Shown here: positions 44,677 to 53,549 of the stretch, piece after piece | Layout: each line of letters starts with the position of its first letter | Numbering within the stretch: position 1 is the stretch's first letter | Source: CAYTBN01 sp964436045 | GTDB taxonomy: Bacteria; Myxococcota_A; UBA796; UBA9615; CAYRNR01 | NCBI GenBank assembly: GCA_964436045.1 | Contig: CAYTBN010000009.1 | Span: 1 to 64,000 of the forward strand | Direction of reading: 5' to 3' | Length of the DNA stretch: 64,000 nt | Made by a program: the position numbers and the translations under genes | Notes under the pieces: model-generated | Told to the model about the DNA's origin: nothing | Database searches by the model: none | What the model saw: only the letters and a program-made list of their open reading frames with translations

Positions 44677-46812
44677 ATGACCGGCTCCGATCGCCCCCCC
44701 CCCGCTACCCGACGCGCCCTCCTGCTGGCTCGCGAGCTACAGGAGCTGGGCTGGCAGGGCAGCGCCTACCGGGTCGGTTTCGAACTCGGCCAGCGGCTGG
44801 GCATCGACCGCTACCGTGACGGCCGCCACGCGCGCCACCGGGAGCCCTCGGCGGGGGTCGACGAGGGTTGGGTCTCCCGCTCGCCCTTCGCGATTCCCCC
44901 GGCCAGGCACGTGCTGGAGGAGCTACAGGACGGCGCCACCAGGGCCGCCCTGCGGGCCCAGGTCGCGGCGGCCGACGCAGGCCGGATCATCGCCTTCGGC
45001 CGCTGGATCGCGGATCACGGTTCCCCCATCGACTGGCACCAGGACCCCGCCGGAGGGGCCCGCTGGTCCGACGATCTGCACTGGTCCCTCGCCCAGCGCG
45101 GCGGACCGGGGACCGGGGACATCAAGCTGGTGTGGGAGGTCGGCCGCTTCCCGCAGGCGTACGCCCTGGCCCGGACCGCCCGCACTACGCCGTCGCTCGC
45201 CGATGACTGTGGCCGCGTGCTCTCCGACCACGTGCGCGGCTTCATCGCAGACAATCCCTACCCCCTCGGGGTGCACTGGGCGTCCGGCCAGGAGATCGCC
45301 CTACGAATCATGGCCTGGGCCTTCGCCCTTCCGCTGGTTCACGCCACCACCGGCCTCGACCGGGAGCTGCTGCGATCCGCCGCGGGCGCCATCGCCACGG
45401 GGGTCGAACACATCGAGCGGCACATCGGCTACGCCCGGCACGCGGTCTACAACAACCACCTTCTGTCCGAGGCGCTCGGGCTGATGCTGGCGGGCCAGCT
45501 GCTCCAGGAACACCCGCGGGCGGCCCACTGGCGGGACGAGGGCCACCAGATCCTGACCGCGCAGGCGGGACGCCAGTTCTACCCGGATGGCGGCTACATC
45601 CAGCAGTCCCACAACTACCAGCGGCTGGCGTGCCAGGTTCTGCTGTGGGCCTGCGCCGTGGCTCGGACGGCAGGCGGAGAGCCCGACCCCGCCTGGATCG
45701 GTGCGCTGGATCGCTCGCTGGACTTCCTCGGGGCGGCGGTCAACCCGGACGACGGGCGGTTGCCCAACTACGGCGCCAACGACGGGGCGCTGCCGAGCCC
45801 GCTGTCCAGCTGCGCCTACAGCGACTTCCGCCCGACCCTGCAGGCGATGGCGGTGGTCACCCGCGGCGAGCGGCGCTTCCCGCCCGGCCCATGGGACGAA
45901 GAGGCGCTGTGGTTCGCCGGTTCGGCGGCTGCCGCCGCCCCCTACCGACCGGCGCCGCTGGCCTCACGTAGCTTCGCCGTCAGCGGACACCACCTGCTCC
46001 GGGGGCGCGACGGCGGTCATTTCGGCGCGTTCCGCTGTGGCTCGGTACTCGATCGCTTCTCCCAGATCGACATGCTCCACCTGGACGTCTGGTGGCGGGG
46101 CCACAACGTTCTCGCCGACGGTGGCAGCTACCTGTACAACGGTCCCGCGGCCTGGAACGCCCACTTCGTGCGCACGGCCAGCCACAACACGGTCCAGGTC
46201 GAGGACTGGGACCAGATGGTCCACGCCCGGCGTTTCAAGTGCCTGTACTGGACCCAGGCCGAGCTGCTGACCTTCGAGCGCGGGCACCGCTGGATGCTGG
46301 CGGCGGGTGAACACCGGGGCTACGAGCGGGAGCTCGCAGGCTGCGTACACCGACGGGCGGTGCTGCTGTTCGCCGACGAGCTGTTGCTGGTGGTCGATCG
46401 TGTCACCGGATCGGGCGTCCACCCGCTGCGGTTGCACTGGCTGGCCGGATGCCCCGGCGCCGCCACCTCGGACGGGCTCGCGGCGGAGCTGAACACCCCC
46501 GCGGGCCGCTACCGGGTCGCCGTGCTCGACGAGGACGGCGCGCCGCTGCCCCTCGATGTGGTCAGCGGCCGGGACGAGCCCCCCCGGGGCTGGCTGTCAC
46601 GCCACTACGCCCGAAAGCGCGCCGTGCCGTCCATCGTCGCCCGCGCCGATGGCCCGCTGCCGTGCACGATGATCTCGGTCCTGGGCCCCCCAGGAGCGAC
46701 GGCCCGCGCGCTCGGAGACGGCCGCTGGGAGCTGCAGATCGGGGGACGTAGCTTGCGTCTACGGCTGCGAGACGGTATCCCCACGGAGATCGCGCGGGAG
46801 GATCACCGTTGA
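44677..46812 (+). CDS. Heparinase II/III-family polysaccharide lyase-like protein
   Basis: 711 residues from ATG 44677, 7 bases after the oxidoreductase. An all-alpha N-terminal domain (about 90-400) contains VWEVGRFPQAYALA, HVRGFIADNPYPLGVHWASG and the His-rich YNNHLLSEALGLMLAG and YIQQSHNYQRLA, residues expected in the active cleft. The C-terminal beta-sandwich (about 430-690) has LHLDVWWRGHNVLADGGSYLYN and HNTVQVEDWDQM, hallmarks of Heparinase_II_III. I see no signal peptide, so it may act on lipid-linked or cytoplasmic glycan, or modify a uronic acid rather than degrade polymer. Such genes are regular in O-antigen and exopolysaccharide loci. Confidence 0.9.
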   Translation: MTGSDRPPPATRRALLLARELQELGWQGSAYRVGFELGQRLGIDRYRDGRHARHREPSAGVDEGWVSRSPFAIPPARHVLEELQDGATRAALRAQVAAADAGRIIAFGRWIADHGSPIDWHQDPAGGARWSDDLHWSLAQRGGPGTGDIKLVWEVGRFPQAYALARTARTTPSLADDCGRVLSDHVRGFIADNPYPLGVHWASGQEIALRIMAWAFALPLVHATTGLDRELLRSAAGAIATGVEHIERHIGYARHAVYNNHLLSEALGLMLAGQLLQEHPRAAHWRDEGHQILTAQAGRQFYPDGGYIQQSHNYQRLACQVLLWACAVARTAGGEPDPAWIGALDRSLDFLGAAVNPDDGRLPNYGANDGALPSPLSSCAYSDFRPTLQAMAVVTRGERRFPPGPWDEEALWFAGSAAAAAPYRPAPLASRSFAVSGHHLLRGRDGGHFGAFRCGSVLDRFSQIDMLHLDVWWRGHNVLADGGSYLYNGPAAWNAHFVRTASHNTVQVEDWDQMVHARRFKCLYWTQAELLTFERGHRWMLAAGEHRGYERELAGCVHRRAVLLFADELLLVVDRVTGSGVHPLRLHWLAGCPGAATSDGLAAELNTPAGRYRVAVLDEDGAPLPLDVVSGRDEPPRGWLSRHYARKRAVPSIVARADGPLPCTMISVLGPPGATARALGDGRWELQIGGRSLRLRLRDGIPTEIAREDHR

Positions 46813-48047
46813 AGATCCTGATCGTCCACCAGTACTACATCCTCCCCGGGCACTCGGGCGGCACCCGGTTCAACGAGTTCGCCCGCCACTGGGCGGCGGC
46901 TGGCCACGACGTCACGGTCATCAGCGGCACCCGCGACCACTTCACCGGCGAGGCGCCGGATGTTTACCACGGCCGCTGGATCACCCGGGAGATGGACGGG
47001 CCGGTCAAGGTGATCCGCTGCTACGTCCCAGGGAGTTACGGCCGCGGTTTCAGCGGCCGGATGTGGGGGTTCGTCGGTTTCACCCTGTCGGCCACCACCG
47101 GGGCGCTTCTGGCCGAGCGTCCGGACGTGGTGATCTCGTCGTCGCCGCCGCTGATCATCGCGGTGCCCGGCTACCTGGCCACCCGGCTACGGCGGCGCAA
47201 GGTGCCCTGGGTCTTCGAGGTTCGGGACCTGTGGCCCGAGAGCGCGGTGACCACCGGAGTGCTGCGGGAGGGTGCGACCCTGACCCGGCTGCTCTACCGG
47301 CTGGAGCGGGCCGCGTACCGGCGCTCGGAGCGGATCAACGTACTGACCCCCGCGTTCCGCGAGGACATCCTCCGCCGCGACCTGGCGCAAGAACACAAGA
47401 TCGTGTTCGTCCCCAACGGGGCCGACACCGACCTGTTCAGCCCCGGCGACCGCGACAACGACATCCGCCGCGAGCTGGGCTGGGGGCAGCGTTTTGTGGT
47501 GATGTATGCCGGCGCTCACGGGCGGGCCAACGCTCTGCACCAGCTGGTGGATGCAGCGGAGATCCTGCGCGACCGGGACGACATCCTCATCGCCAGCGTC
47601 GGCGAGGGCCCGGATCGGGAAGAGCTGGTCCGCGACGCCCAGCAACGGGGGTTGACCAACATCCAGTTCACGGGCCCGGTGGCCAAGCGGCGGATGCCCG
47701 AGGTGGTCAACGCCTGCGACGTGGGCGCCGCGGTCCTTCAGGACAACCCGACCTTCCGCACCGTGTACCCCAACAAGGTGTTCGACTACATGGCCTGCGA
47801 GCGGCCGACCCTGCTGGCCATCGACGGGGGGGCTCGTGACCTGGTCTGCGACGAGGCCCAGGCCGGCGTCTTCGTCCGCCCCGAGGACCCGCAGGCCATC
47901 GCCGACGCCATCATCGCGATGAAGGACGATCCCGCGGGATGCCGCGAGATGGGGCGCCGGGGCCGCGAGTGGGTGGAAGCCAACGCCGCGCGGCCCGCGC
48001 TCGCCGAGCGGTACCTGCGCATCATGTCGGAGATGATCGGAGCATGA
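46809..48047 (+). CDS. WbuB-like family 4 glycosyltransferase
   Basis: 412 residues starting at TTG 46809, inside the stop of the heparinase gene (TTGA overlap). It begins MKILIVHQYYILPGHSGGTR, with VWVFEVRDLWPES-like EVRDLWPESAV in the acceptor half and a GT-B donor half with MYAGAHGRANALHQLVDAAEIL, IQFTGPVAKRRMPEVVNACDVG and VYPNKVFDYMACERPTLLAIDGG. WbuB-type enzymes add the second sugar, often L-FucNAc, to undecaprenyl-linked GlcNAc. Here it is probably the first elongating transferase, next to the initiating transferase. Confidence 0.93.
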   Translation: MKILIVHQYYILPGHSGGTRFNEFARHWAAAGHDVTVISGTRDHFTGEAPDVYHGRWITREMDGPVKVIRCYVPGSYGRGFSGRMWGFVGFTLSATTGALLAERPDVVISSSPPLIIAVPGYLATRLRRRKVPWVFEVRDLWPESAVTTGVLREGATLTRLLYRLERAAYRRSERINVLTPAFREDILRRDLAQEHKIVFVPNGADTDLFSPGDRDNDIRRELGWGQRFVVMYAGAHGRANALHQLVDAAEILRDRDDILIASVGEGPDREELVRDAQQRGLTNIQFTGPVAKRRMPEVVNACDVGAAVLQDNPTFRTVYPNKVFDYMACERPTLLAIDGGARDLVCDEAQAGVFVRPEDPQAIADAIIAMKDDPAGCREMGRRGREWVEANAARPALAERYLRIMSEMIGA

Positions 48048-48682
48048 AGCTTCGCGAACGAGTGATCAAACGCGCTCTGGACGTGGCGGTCAGCGCCACC
48101 GGGCTGGCGCTGACCGCCCCGGTGATCGCGGGTACCGGGCTGGTGGTCTGGGCCACGATGGGCCGGCCGGTGCTGTTCCGCCAGCGGCGGCCCGGGCACC
48201 GGGGCGAGCCGTTCGAACTGATCAAGTTCCGTACGATGCGGATCACGGCCCGGGACTCGGTGGCCAACGACGGGGTGAGGCTGACCGCAGTGGGCCGGCT
48301 GCTACGGGCGTCCAGCCTGGACGAGCTGCCGACCCTGTGGAACACCCTGCGCGGTGACATGAGCCTGGTGGGACCCCGGCCCCTGCTGATGCAGTACCTG
48401 GATCGCTACTCGCCCGAACAGTTCCGCCGCCACGACGTCAAGCCCGGCATCACCGGGTGGGCCCAGATCAACGGCCGCAACGCCATCAACTGGGACGAGA
48501 AGTTCTCGCTCGACGTGTGGTACGTGGACCACCAGTCGCTGGCGCTGGACCTGGAGATCCTGTTCAAGACGGCGACCAAGGTCGTGCAGCGCGAGGGGAT
48601 CAGCCACCCGGGCCAGGCGACGATGGCCGAGTTCATGGGCAACGACGGCGATGGCCACCGGGACGACGAGGAGGAGGGATGA
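48044..48682 (+). CDS. PglC-like initiating phosphoglycosyl transferase
   Basis: 212 residues from ATG 48044 (ATGA overlap with the previous gene). It is the compact, PglC-type bacterial sugar transferase: an N-terminal re-entrant helix (ALDVAVSATGLALTAPVIAG), GRPVLFRQRRPGHRGEPFELIKFRTM, RASSLDELPTLWNTLRGDMSLVGPRPL (catalytic Asp-Glu) and VKPGITGWAQINGRNAI. It moves a phospho-sugar from a UDP-sugar to undecaprenyl phosphate and starts the repeat unit. Neighbouring PglD-like and PglF/CapD-like genes suggest the sugar is a diamino- or acetamido-trideoxyhexose such as bacillosamine. Confidence 0.94.
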   Translation: MKLRERVIKRALDVAVSATGLALTAPVIAGTGLVVWATMGRPVLFRQRRPGHRGEPFELIKFRTMRITARDSVANDGVRLTAVGRLLRASSLDELPTLWNTLRGDMSLVGPRPLLMQYLDRYSPEQFRRHDVKPGITGWAQINGRNAINWDEKFSLDVWYVDHQSLALDLEILFKTATKVVQREGISHPGQATMAEFMGNDGDGHRDDEEEG

Positions 48683-49320
48683 CACCGATCGTGGTGTACG
48701 GCGCGGGCGGGCTGGGCCGCGAGGTCGAGTGGCTGATCCGTCGGATCAACCACGTGAGCCCACGCTTTGATTTCGTCGGTTTTGTGGTCACCGATCGCTC
48801 CAAACTCGGTTTGAATCATTCGACGGAGCGGGTGATCGGAGACGAGGACTGGTTGCTGCAACGCGACGACATGGCCATCGCCCTGGGGATCGGTACCCCG
48901 GCGGCCCGGCTGGCCATCGGCGACCGACTCCGGGCGCGCCTGTCCGACGACCACTTCCCGGCGCTGTACGATCCCTCGGCCATCGCCGACGAGGATTCGC
49001 TGACGATGGAACCGGGCAGCGTGATCACCGCCGGCTGCGTGTTGACGGTCGGCTGTGTGATGGAGCGCTTCAGCTACCTGAACCTGGACTGCACGGTGGG
49101 CCACGAGGGTGTCATCGGTCCCGGCAGCGTGCTGAATCCGTCGGTCAACGTGTCGGGCGGCGTGACCATCGGCGAGGGCGTGCTGGTGGGCACGGGCGCC
49201 CAGATCCTGCAGTACATCCAGATCGGCGATGGGGCCACGGTGGGCGCGGGCGCGGTCGTGACGCGCGATGTGCCCGCGGGCCAGACCGTGGTCGGCGTGC
49301 CTGCACGCAGCAAGGGCTGA
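48679..49320 (+). CDS. PglD-like sugar O/N-acetyltransferase
   Basis: 213 residues from ATG 48679 (ATGA overlap). An N-terminal Rossmann-like nucleotide-sugar binding part (VVYGAGGLGREVEWLI) is followed by a left-handed parallel beta-helix built from hexapeptide repeats (LNLDCTVGHEGVIGPGSVLNPSVNVSGGVTIGEGVLVG, broken across about 120-200). The HxG-type catalytic His is in CTVGHEG. PglD acetylates UDP-4-amino sugars using acetyl-CoA. The aminotransferase that would precede it (PglE) is absent from the window. Confidence 0.92.
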   Translation: MTPIVVYGAGGLGREVEWLIRRINHVSPRFDFVGFVVTDRSKLGLNHSTERVIGDEDWLLQRDDMAIALGIGTPAARLAIGDRLRARLSDDHFPALYDPSAIADEDSLTMEPGSVITAGCVLTVGCVMERFSYLNLDCTVGHEGVIGPGSVLNPSVNVSGGVTIGEGVLVGTGAQILQYIQIGDGATVGAGAVVTRDVPAGQTVVGVPARSKG

Positions 49321-49363
49321 CGCCACCCCTGACGGAATCTGATATCATGCCGCGCGGGTGGGA

Positions 49364-51394
49364 ATGGCCTCGCGGACCCGGGAGCCGCGGGCAGGCAAGA
49401 CCGGCAGGGGAACGTCCTTGACCATCACCGTGGCCCGGACAGCACAGGTCATCGTCGATCTATCGGTCCTTTCCCTCGCCTACTTCATCGCCTTCGCTCT
49501 CCGCCTCGAGTTCGATCTCAAGGACCACATGGTGAAGCTGCTGTTCTTCACCTGGCCCTACGTGATCCTGTTCCAGTACCTGGTGATGTCGTCGTTCGGC
49601 GTACATCGCTTCGCCTGGCGCTACATCGGGCTGCCCGAGGCCCAGCGGATCCTGGTGGCCATCGGCACCGCCACCACGGTCCTGGTCGGTCTGCGGCTGG
49701 GTCTGGCGCCCCTGGGTGGCTATACCCGCTTCGTGGTCATCCCGCTGGGCGTGTTGGGCATCGACGTCGTGATGGCCTTCGTCGGCATCACCGGCGTCCG
49801 GGTGTTGCGCCGCATACTCGCCGAGCGCCAGGAACGCCACTCCCGGCAGAGAGTGACTCCGCCGGTCACCCGCCTCACCCTGCTGATCGGCGCGGGCCGA
49901 GCGGGCGTGATGGTGGCCAAGGAGGTCGGCCAGAACCCCGATCTGGGTATCCGGATCGTCGGCTTCGTGGACGACGACGTGACCAAGGTCGGCACGGTGA
50001 TCCAGGGGGTCAAGATCCTGGGGGGCACCGACGACCTCGCGACCATCGCCGAGGCCACCGGGGCCGAGCAGGCGGTGATCAGCATCGCCGCCGCGCCCGG
50101 GGCGGCGATCCGCCGGATCGTCGAGGTCTGCGAGGGTGTGCCGCTGCCGGTCAAGATCATCCCCGGCATCTACGAGATCCTGTCCGGGAAGGTGAACCTG
50201 ACCCGCCTGCGCGAGGTCACCATCGAGGACCTGCTGGGCCGGGAGGCGATCGAACTCGATCTGCAGGCGATCGGCGCCTTCCTGACCGGCAAACGGGTCC
50301 TGATCACCGGTGCCGGCGGCTCCATCGGCTCCGAGCTCTGCCGGCAGGTGGCCGACTTCCAGCCCGAAGCGCTGGTGCTGCTCGAACAGGCGGAGTTCGG
50401 CCTGTTCGAGATCCACTCGGAGCTGCGCCGCGATCGGCCGAATCTGACCACGGTGCCCTGCATCGCCGACGTGACCGACGAGCGGCGCCTCGACGCCGTC
50501 TTCGCCAGCCACAGGCCCCACGTCGTGTTCCACGCCGCCGCGCACAAGCACGTGCCGATGATGGAGTGGAATCCGGGGGAGGCGATCAAGAACAACGTGC
50601 GCGGCACCCGCAACGTGGCCGACATGGCGGACCGCCACGGCGTCCTGGCGATGGTGCTGATCTCCACGGACAAGGCGGTCAACCCGACCTCGGTCATGGG
50701 CGCGACCAAGCGGGTCGCCGAGGTCTACATCCAGGCCCTGTCGCGCCGTTCGAAGACGAAGTTCCTCGGCGTACGCTTCGGCAACGTGCTGGGCTCGGCG
50801 GGATCGGTGATCCCGGTCTTCAAGGAGCAGATCCGCCGCGGTGGCCCAGTGACCGTCACCCACCCCGAGATGAAGCGCTACTTCATGACCATCCCCGAGG
50901 CCTGCCAGCTGGTGATGGAAGCCGCCTCCATGGGCGAGGGTGGCGAGATCTTCGTGCTCGACATGGGCCAGCCGGTCAAGATCGTCCAGCTGGCTCGGGA
51001 TCTGATCCGGCTGTCCGGCTACTCCGAGGAGGAGATCGCCATCGAGTTCACCGGGGTCCGCGACGGCGAGAAGCTGTTCGAGGAGCTGTCGGTGGACGGT
51101 GAGGGCATCGACAAGACCCGTCACCCCAAGATCTACATCGGCAAGATCTGCGCCACGCCGATGGACCAGGTCGAGCCCGGCCTGGACCGCCTGCTGGCCC
51201 TGGGCGACACCGAGGACAACACCGCCATCCGAGAGGCATTGCGGAGGCTGGTGCCGGAGATGACGGTGCCGGATACGGAGGGCGGGTCCGAGGCCGGGTC
51301 CGAGGCCGAGTCCGAGTCCGAGTCCGAGTCCGAGTCCGAGTCCGAGGCCGAGTCCGAGCCCGAGTCCGAGTCCGAGGCCGAGTCCGCCGTCTAG
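49364..51394 (+). CDS. CapD/WbpM/PglF-type UDP-sugar 4,6-dehydratase with Ser-Glu tail
   Basis: 676 residues from ATG 49364; GTG 49358 and TTG 49418 (with a better AGGGGA site) are alternatives. Four N-terminal membrane helices (about 25-145) precede a CoA-binding-like Rossmann domain (LLIGAGRAGVMVAKEV) and the dehydratase domain (VLITGAGGSIGSELCRQV, STDKAVNPTSVMGATKRVAEVY, LGVRFGNVLGSAGSVIPVF). Met replaces the usual catalytic Tyr in MGATKR, which is normal for this membrane subfamily. It makes a UDP-4-keto-6-deoxy-HexNAc. The last 35 residues are a Ser-Glu repeat not usual in the family, encoded by a GAGTCC repeat. Last gene of the wzx operon. Confidence 0.92.
   Translation: MASRTREPRAGKTGRGTSLTITVARTAQVIVDLSVLSLAYFIAFALRLEFDLKDHMVKLLFFTWPYVILFQYLVMSSFGVHRFAWRYIGLPEAQRILVAIGTATTVLVGLRLGLAPLGGYTRFVVIPLGVLGIDVVMAFVGITGVRVLRRILAERQERHSRQRVTPPVTRLTLLIGAGRAGVMVAKEVGQNPDLGIRIVGFVDDDVTKVGTVIQGVKILGGTDDLATIAEATGAEQAVISIAAAPGAAIRRIVEVCEGVPLPVKIIPGIYEILSGKVNLTRLREVTIEDLLGREAIELDLQAIGAFLTGKRVLITGAGGSIGSELCRQVADFQPEALVLLEQAEFGLFEIHSELRRDRPNLTTVPCIADVTDERRLDAVFASHRPHVVFHAAAHKHVPMMEWNPGEAIKNNVRGTRNVADMADRHGVLAMVLISTDKAVNPTSVMGATKRVAEVYIQALSRRSKTKFLGVRFGNVLGSAGSVIPVFKEQIRRGGPVTVTHPEMKRYFMTIPEACQLVMEAASMGEGGEIFVLDMGQPVKIVQLARDLIRLSGYSEEEIAIEFTGVRDGEKLFEELSVDGEGIDKTRHPKIYIGKICATPMDQVEPGLDRLLALGDTEDNTAIREALRRLVPEMTVPDTEGGSEAGSEAESESESESESESEAESEPESESEAESAV
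51308..51346. repeat. GAGTCC hexanucleotide repeat coding a Ser-Glu tail
   Basis: GAG followed by six TCCGAG units, with further imperfect units on both sides (about 51280-51385), encodes (SE)n at the C-terminus of the dehydratase. Its reverse complement contains the 19-base CTCGGA repeat at 39274-39292. Confidence 0.9.
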
Positions 51395-51395
51395 A

Positions 51396-52553
51396 TCAGC
51401 TCCAGTACCTCTCCGCCAGCGCCGCCACGATCCGCTCGGCGGCCTTGCCGTCCCACAGGGCCGGGATCCGGCCGGCCTTGCCGCCACCGGCGAGAACGGC
51501 CCGGGCTTCGGTGACGATGCGCGCCGGGTCGGTGCCCACCAGGGTGTTGGTGCCTTCGGTGACGGTGACGGGCCGTTCGGTGTTCTCGCGGATGGTCAGA
51601 CACGGGATGCCGAGGGCGGTGGTTTCCTCCTGGAGGCCGCCCGAGTCGGTCAGCGCCAGCGCGGCGTCCTTCCACAGGTCGAGGAACGCGTGGTACCCCA
51701 GCGGCTCGGTGACGTGGATGCCGGGTACCAGGGCGTCGGGCGGGGTGTCGGGGAGCTCGCGGAGCATGGATCCGAGGCCAAAACGATCCACCATCTTGCG
51801 GCTCCGGGGGTGGATCGGGAACACCAGCGGGAGCTGCTCGGCGACCTCGGCCAGCGCGCCGAGGATGTGGGTCAAGTTCCCTCGATCGTCCACGTTGGAC
51901 GGCCGGTGGAGGGTGACGATGCCGTAGCGGGCGCCCACGGGTACCCGCCTGGCCGGCGCGACCTGCTCCAGCCGGGCCAGCTGCGCGTGGAGGGTGTCGA
52001 TCATCACGTTGCCGACGAACCGCACCTTGTCCGCCGGGACCCCCTCCGCGGCAAGGTTGACGTCCGCGTCCGGGCTGGTGGTGAACAGCAGGTCGGCGAT
52101 GGCGTCGGTCACCAGCCGGTTGACCTCCTCGGGCATCCGCCGGTCGCCGCTGCGCAGACCCGCCTCCACGTGGCAGACCTGGATCCCCAGCTTCGTCGCC
52201 ACCAGGCTGGCGGCCATGGTCGAGTTCACGTCGCCGACCACCAGCACCATCCAGGGTCGTTCGGCCTCGCAGACCGGCTCGAAGCGCAGCATGATCTCGG
52301 CGGTCTGGGCCGCCTGGGATCCCGACCCAACGCCCAGGTCCACGTGGGGCGGCGGGATCTGAAGGTCGCGGAAGAACGCGTCGAACATCCGCTGGTCGTA
52401 GTGCTGGCCGGTATGGATCAGCCGGTGCCGGAACGCGCGCTCGGGATGGTCGGTGTTCCAGCGTTCGAAGGCCGCTATCAGCGGCGCGATCTTCATGAAG
52501 TTGGGGCGGGCTCCGACGACGAGCAAGATCGTGGGTTGCTGGGATCTTGGCAT
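51396..52553 (-). CDS. wecB: UDP-N-acetylglucosamine 2-epimerase, second copy
   Basis: 385 residues from ATG 52553. Motifs are VVGARPNFMKIAPLIAAFE, HTGQHYDQRMFDAFF, VVGDVNSTMAASLVATKLG, VCHVEAGLRSGDRRMPEEVNR, TLHRPSNVDDRG and LTDSGGLQEETTALGIPCLTIRENTERP. The ARPNFMKIAP/VDSGGLQEETT subtype differs from the TRPEAIKMAP subtype at 6692-7816, so the copies are not recent duplicates and may serve different sugars (for example UDP-GlcNAc and UDP-GlcNAc-uronate or a diacetamido sugar). It is convergent with the dehydratase gene, one base apart. Confidence 0.94.
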   Translation of the reverse strand: MPRSQQPTILLVVGARPNFMKIAPLIAAFERWNTDHPERAFRHRLIHTGQHYDQRMFDAFFRDLQIPPPHVDLGVGSGSQAAQTAEIMLRFEPVCEAERPWMVLVVGDVNSTMAASLVATKLGIQVCHVEAGLRSGDRRMPEEVNRLVTDAIADLLFTTSPDADVNLAAEGVPADKVRFVGNVMIDTLHAQLARLEQVAPARRVPVGARYGIVTLHRPSNVDDRGNLTHILGALAEVAEQLPLVFPIHPRSRKMVDRFGLGSMLRELPDTPPDALVPGIHVTEPLGYHAFLDLWKDAALALTDSGGLQEETTALGIPCLTIRENTERPVTVTEGTNTLVGTDPARIVTEARAVLAGGGKAGRIPALWDGKAAERIVAALAERYWS

Positions 52554-52566
52554 GGTTCGGGTCCGC

Positions 52567-52923
52567 TCAGGCGGACCGCTCGATGACGAAGTTGGCGATG
52601 GCCTCGCGGTCCTCTTCGGCCATGTCGATGAAACTCAGGCCGTTGCCGATGGGGGAGTTCGGAAACCCCTCGCGGAACTCGGAGCGAGCGTGCATCACCT
52701 GCGCGTCGCAGGCGAAAACCCTGTCCAGCCCGGCAATCTTGAAGGTCACGTGCAGCCGCGCGCCCTTCTCGTAGGGCAGCAGCTCGTGGATGAACATGCC
52801 GCCGTCGGAGAGGTCGGAGGCGACGGTGGTGTGGATGGTCTCGACCCGGCGGGCGACGTGGACGGCGAGAGGGACATTGACGCGCGCCGATCGTCTGCGA
52901 TCGGACCCGGAGCTAGCTTGCAT
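52567..52923 (-). CDS. PilZ-domain cyclic-di-GMP-binding protein
   Basis: 118 residues, a single PilZ domain. Both ligand motifs are present: RRSAR (R-x-x-x-R, residues 10-14) and DLSDGG (D-x-S-x-x-G, about 38-43). It should bind c-di-GMP in the cytoplasm. It lies 13 bases upstream of wecB (same strand), so the second messenger may influence polysaccharide synthesis here, although PilZ proteins also act on motility. Confidence 0.9.
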   Translation of the reverse strand: MQASSGSDRRRSARVNVPLAVHVARRVETIHTTVASDLSDGGMFIHELLPYEKGARLHVTFKIAGLDRVFACDAQVMHARSEFREGFPNSPIGNGLSFIDMAEEDREAIANFVIERSA

Positions 52924-53125
52924 GCCTTACCACCGCGCCGTGGCGAAAGGCTGCAGGCGACGTCGAGGTGCCCTGGCGGTGACCGAGGCGTACCTGGCGG
53001 TACGCCGAGGGAGCTGACGGGGCGGCCACCCACGGGGTGCATCGACGGCGAAGGCGGCGAAGCCGTCGACTGCGGGCTTGCAGTAGGTGTGGTGGTGAGG
53101 CATGCAGGCCACCCATGGACCTCGT

Positions 53126-53533
53126 TCAGTCCTCGTCGTCGGTCATGATGCCGACCGCGCGGATCCCGGTGCTCTTGATGATGTCCATCACCAGCACCGA
53201 TTGTCCGTACATCGCGTTGTCGTCGGCCTCGAAGAACACCAGCTTGACGGTCTGGATCTTGAGCGCCAGCTCCAGCCGCTGCTTGAGATCGGTCAGGCTG
53301 ACGGGCTCGTGGTTCACCTCGATGGTGTTGTCCTCGAACAGGTGGACCACCACCTGGGTCTTCATGTCGTCGGTGGGTTCCTCGACCTCGGCCTTCTTGG
53401 GGACCAGCAGCGGCATGCTCTTGGTCATCAGCGGCGTGATCACCATGAAGATGATCAGCAGGACGAGGACGATGTCCACCAACGGCGTGATGTTGATGTC
53501 GGCCTTGAGGCCGCCGCCCATGTCCATCGCCAT
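53126..53533 (-). CDS. ExbD/TolR-family protein (second copy)
   Basis: 135 residues from ATG 53533 with GGGAGCGG. One N-terminal membrane helix contains the conserved proton-path Asp (ADINITPLVDIVLVLLIIFMVITP). A periplasmic ExbD/TolR domain follows (about 45-135). With ExbB and TonB it would couple the proton gradient to outer-membrane transport or envelope constriction. Last gene of the four-gene operon, 16 bases after the first ExbD. Confidence 0.93.
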   Translation of the reverse strand: MAMDMGGGLKADINITPLVDIVLVLLIIFMVITPLMTKSMPLLVPKKAEVEEPTDDMKTQVVVHLFEDNTIEVNHEPVSLTDLKQRLELALKIQTVKLVFFEADDNAMYGQSVLVMDIIKSTGIRAVGIMTDDED

Positions 53534-53549
53534 CGTTCCGCTCCCTCTC

